Shown here piece after piece: positions 62,835 to 64,000 of a DNA stretch of 64,000 nt. The translations under genes were made by a program, and so were the position numbers. The stretch comes from Metridium senile (Eukaryota; Cnidaria; Anthozoa; Actiniaria; Metridiidae). The notes beneath the pieces are model-generated. The model had not been told where the DNA came from. It worked only from the letters and a program-made list of their open reading frames with translations, and searched no databases. Location: NCBI GenBank assembly GCA_949775045.1, contig OX459097.1:62001-126000 (forward strand), in the 5' to 3' direction. How positions within the stretch are numbered: position 1 is the stretch's first letter; every line of letters starts with the position of its first letter.

Positions 62835-63013
62835 ATGAGTATTTTATTCGCCTTTGGAGTAGTTCTTTGTTGGTGTACAAACAGGTTTGTTGTTAGTAGC
62901 AGTATTACCAATGCTTGTGACCTTTGTAAATGTAGCAGAAAGAATGGGTTTACCGTGGTTAATTGTTCGTCAAGTGGTCTGCCTGACATGATACCTCCGG
63001 GAACAAAATATTT
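62835..63013 (+). CDS. First exon of a leucine-rich-repeat protein (signal peptide + LRRNT), partial
   Basis: ATG 62835 opens a frame with a signal peptide (MSILFAFGVVLCWC and on, cleavage probably around residues 20-24). A cysteine cluster follows, CDLCKC, then ten residues, then C, matching the LRRNT cap (C-x2-C-x-C-x10-C). It is followed by NCSSSGLPDMIPPGTKYL, the usual lead-in to the first leucine-rich repeat. A consensus donor GTAAGT at 63014 splits the final leucine codon in phase 2, exactly where LRR genes usually place introns between repeat-sized exons. The rest of the gene is beyond the right edge or in exons I could not find before 64000. Candidates include LRR-containing GPCRs (LGR type), Slit-like or LRR-Ig membrane proteins; the exon alone cannot decide. 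The protein would be secreted or at the cell surface. Confidence 0.8.
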
Positions 63014-63019
63014 GTAAGT

Positions 63020-63887
63020 ATTCACTGATAAAATACCTCATTCCTTTCACAATTGTTTTATAAGTTTTTGTAGTGTTTTGTCATGATAATATTGCTGTAC
63101 TGCATGCTTGCTTCAAAGCAGAATAAGCGATTGTAAATGGTTTAAGGGGTTGTATGTACATGACAGTTACACCACAACTCAAGCTATCTCCTTTGATGCA
63201 TTGGCCAATTGTCCACTAACGCATTTAATTTTATTGATAATATTTATAACTACTTTATAATTGTCACTGTAGAATTGATTGAATTATTTCTATAATCTAA
63301 AAAACCTATTATATTTACAACTGTCACGTGTACTTTGGTTGTGATAATATTTCTGAACGGATTCTCATTGCAATATAATAGAATATATGAAGTATTTCAT
63401 TATGTATAACTCGGTTTGTTTGTGATGTAAAGTCAACACTAGATTAACTTTAGTTTGTCCCTGTGTGTTTTGGTTCCCTGTCAAATCAAATCAGGATCAA
63501 ATAAACATATATTTTCACATTTTCTCTTACTCGATATAGTTTGCCATGGTAGCGTTCAAATGTCATACGAATGTAATATCTGCGACAATAAATTTCCTTC
63601 CAACGATGCCTTTTGGCATTTGATAGGAGTAATATTAAAAAGATAATCGTTTACCGTCTCATTTTAGTCATTTGTCTTTGATTTGTGGTCTTTTAGTGTC
63701 ATTTTTAATTATCTCTTATCAACGTATAATTAAATTAATTATTTAAAAGATATCACTTTGAATTAGTAATATCTGATTATCGTATTAAAAATTTGAAGGA
63801 AAAATTTATCAATTATAAGTAATACTTGGCGAAAATGAATTAATGAATGGATGGATTCAGTTGAAAAATGAATAAATAATCGAACGA
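63020..63887 (+). other. Presumed intron 1 of the LRR gene
   Basis: I looked for a repeat-sized exon (about 72 nt, LxxLxLxxN pattern) and found none. The sequence is AT-rich and without arrays. Confidence 0.4.
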
Positions 63888-63946
63888 GCGAACAAGTGAA
63901 TGAATGAATGAATGAATAAATGGATGAATGAATCAATAAATGGATG
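63888..63946. repeat. (GAAT)n imperfect microsatellite
   Basis: Repeated GAAT, AAAT and GGAT tetranucleotides near the right edge. Confidence 0.9.
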
Positions 63947-64000
63947 TGAGGGACGCTTGATTAAAAAAAGACAACATTGTTTTTTTTTCTGGTCCGTTTC

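Noticed and set aside
63455..63646. 63-codon plus-strand frame with C-x2-C (ECNICDNKF)
   Set aside because: It recalls a zinc finger knuckle (YECNICDNKFPSNDAFWHL) but lacks the paired histidines at proper spacing and any second finger, and it falls in the presumed intron of the LRR gene; noted as a chance resemblance.

Overview
This is animal nuclear DNA. It is AT-rich, with genes split by introns that follow GT/AG rules, many simple repeats, tRNA-derived SINEs and dozens of short inverted-repeat elements. No bacterial operons, viral genes or CRISPR arrays are visible. The rhodopsin-type receptors written in one coding exon, and several small hairpin repeats that I remember from coral and sea-anemone genomes (for example the pair at 48598-48677), make an anthozoan cnidarian the best guess. 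That assignment is inference, not proof.

Layout. (1) 1-3535, minus strand: the first two coding exons of a LIM-homeobox gene, most like Lmx1. Only LIM domain 1 is in the window; LIM2 and the homeodomain must lie beyond the left edge. Its 5' flank, up to about 19 kb, is a long stretch with almost no mobile or simple repeats. (2) 19.5-25.2 kb: repeats begin, with a 57-bp tandem array, a tRNA-derived SINE and a 107-bp near-perfect palindrome. (3) 25.8-34.2 kb, plus strand: a complete 13-exon gene for Rabex-5/RABGEF1, rebuilt exon by exon to 484 residues with all phases consistent. Its introns hold a tandem array copied from its own exon 6/intron junction, a fold-back insertion beside a duplicated splice acceptor, and several MITE-like elements. 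(4) 36.2-36.6 kb, plus strand: a 129-residue basic, probably nuclear protein of unknown family, with three inverted CCAAT boxes and an octamer upstream. (5) 37.8-42.4 kb: SINEs, MITEs, a (TA)n tract, four adjacent fold-back elements and a minisatellite. (6) 42.9-44.1 kb, minus: a class A peptide-receptor-like GPCR. (7) 44-58 kb: mostly non-coding repeats, including a 40-bp tandem array, a 125-bp satellite, a 78-bp perfect inverted repeat, and the 3' tail of an R4/Dong-like retrotransposon lying inside TAA repeats. (8) 58.9-60.1 kb, minus: a second class A GPCR with a 5'UTR intron. (9) 60.4-60.9 kb: a pure (AAAT)n tract of about 430 bp. (10) 62.8-63.0 kb, plus: the first exon of a secreted or membrane leucine-rich-repeat protein running off the right edge.

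The genes do not look functionally linked. They are a developmental transcription factor, an endosomal Rab5 exchange factor, two unrelated surface receptors, one orphan nuclear protein and one LRR protein. The two GPCRs are not recent duplicates of each other.
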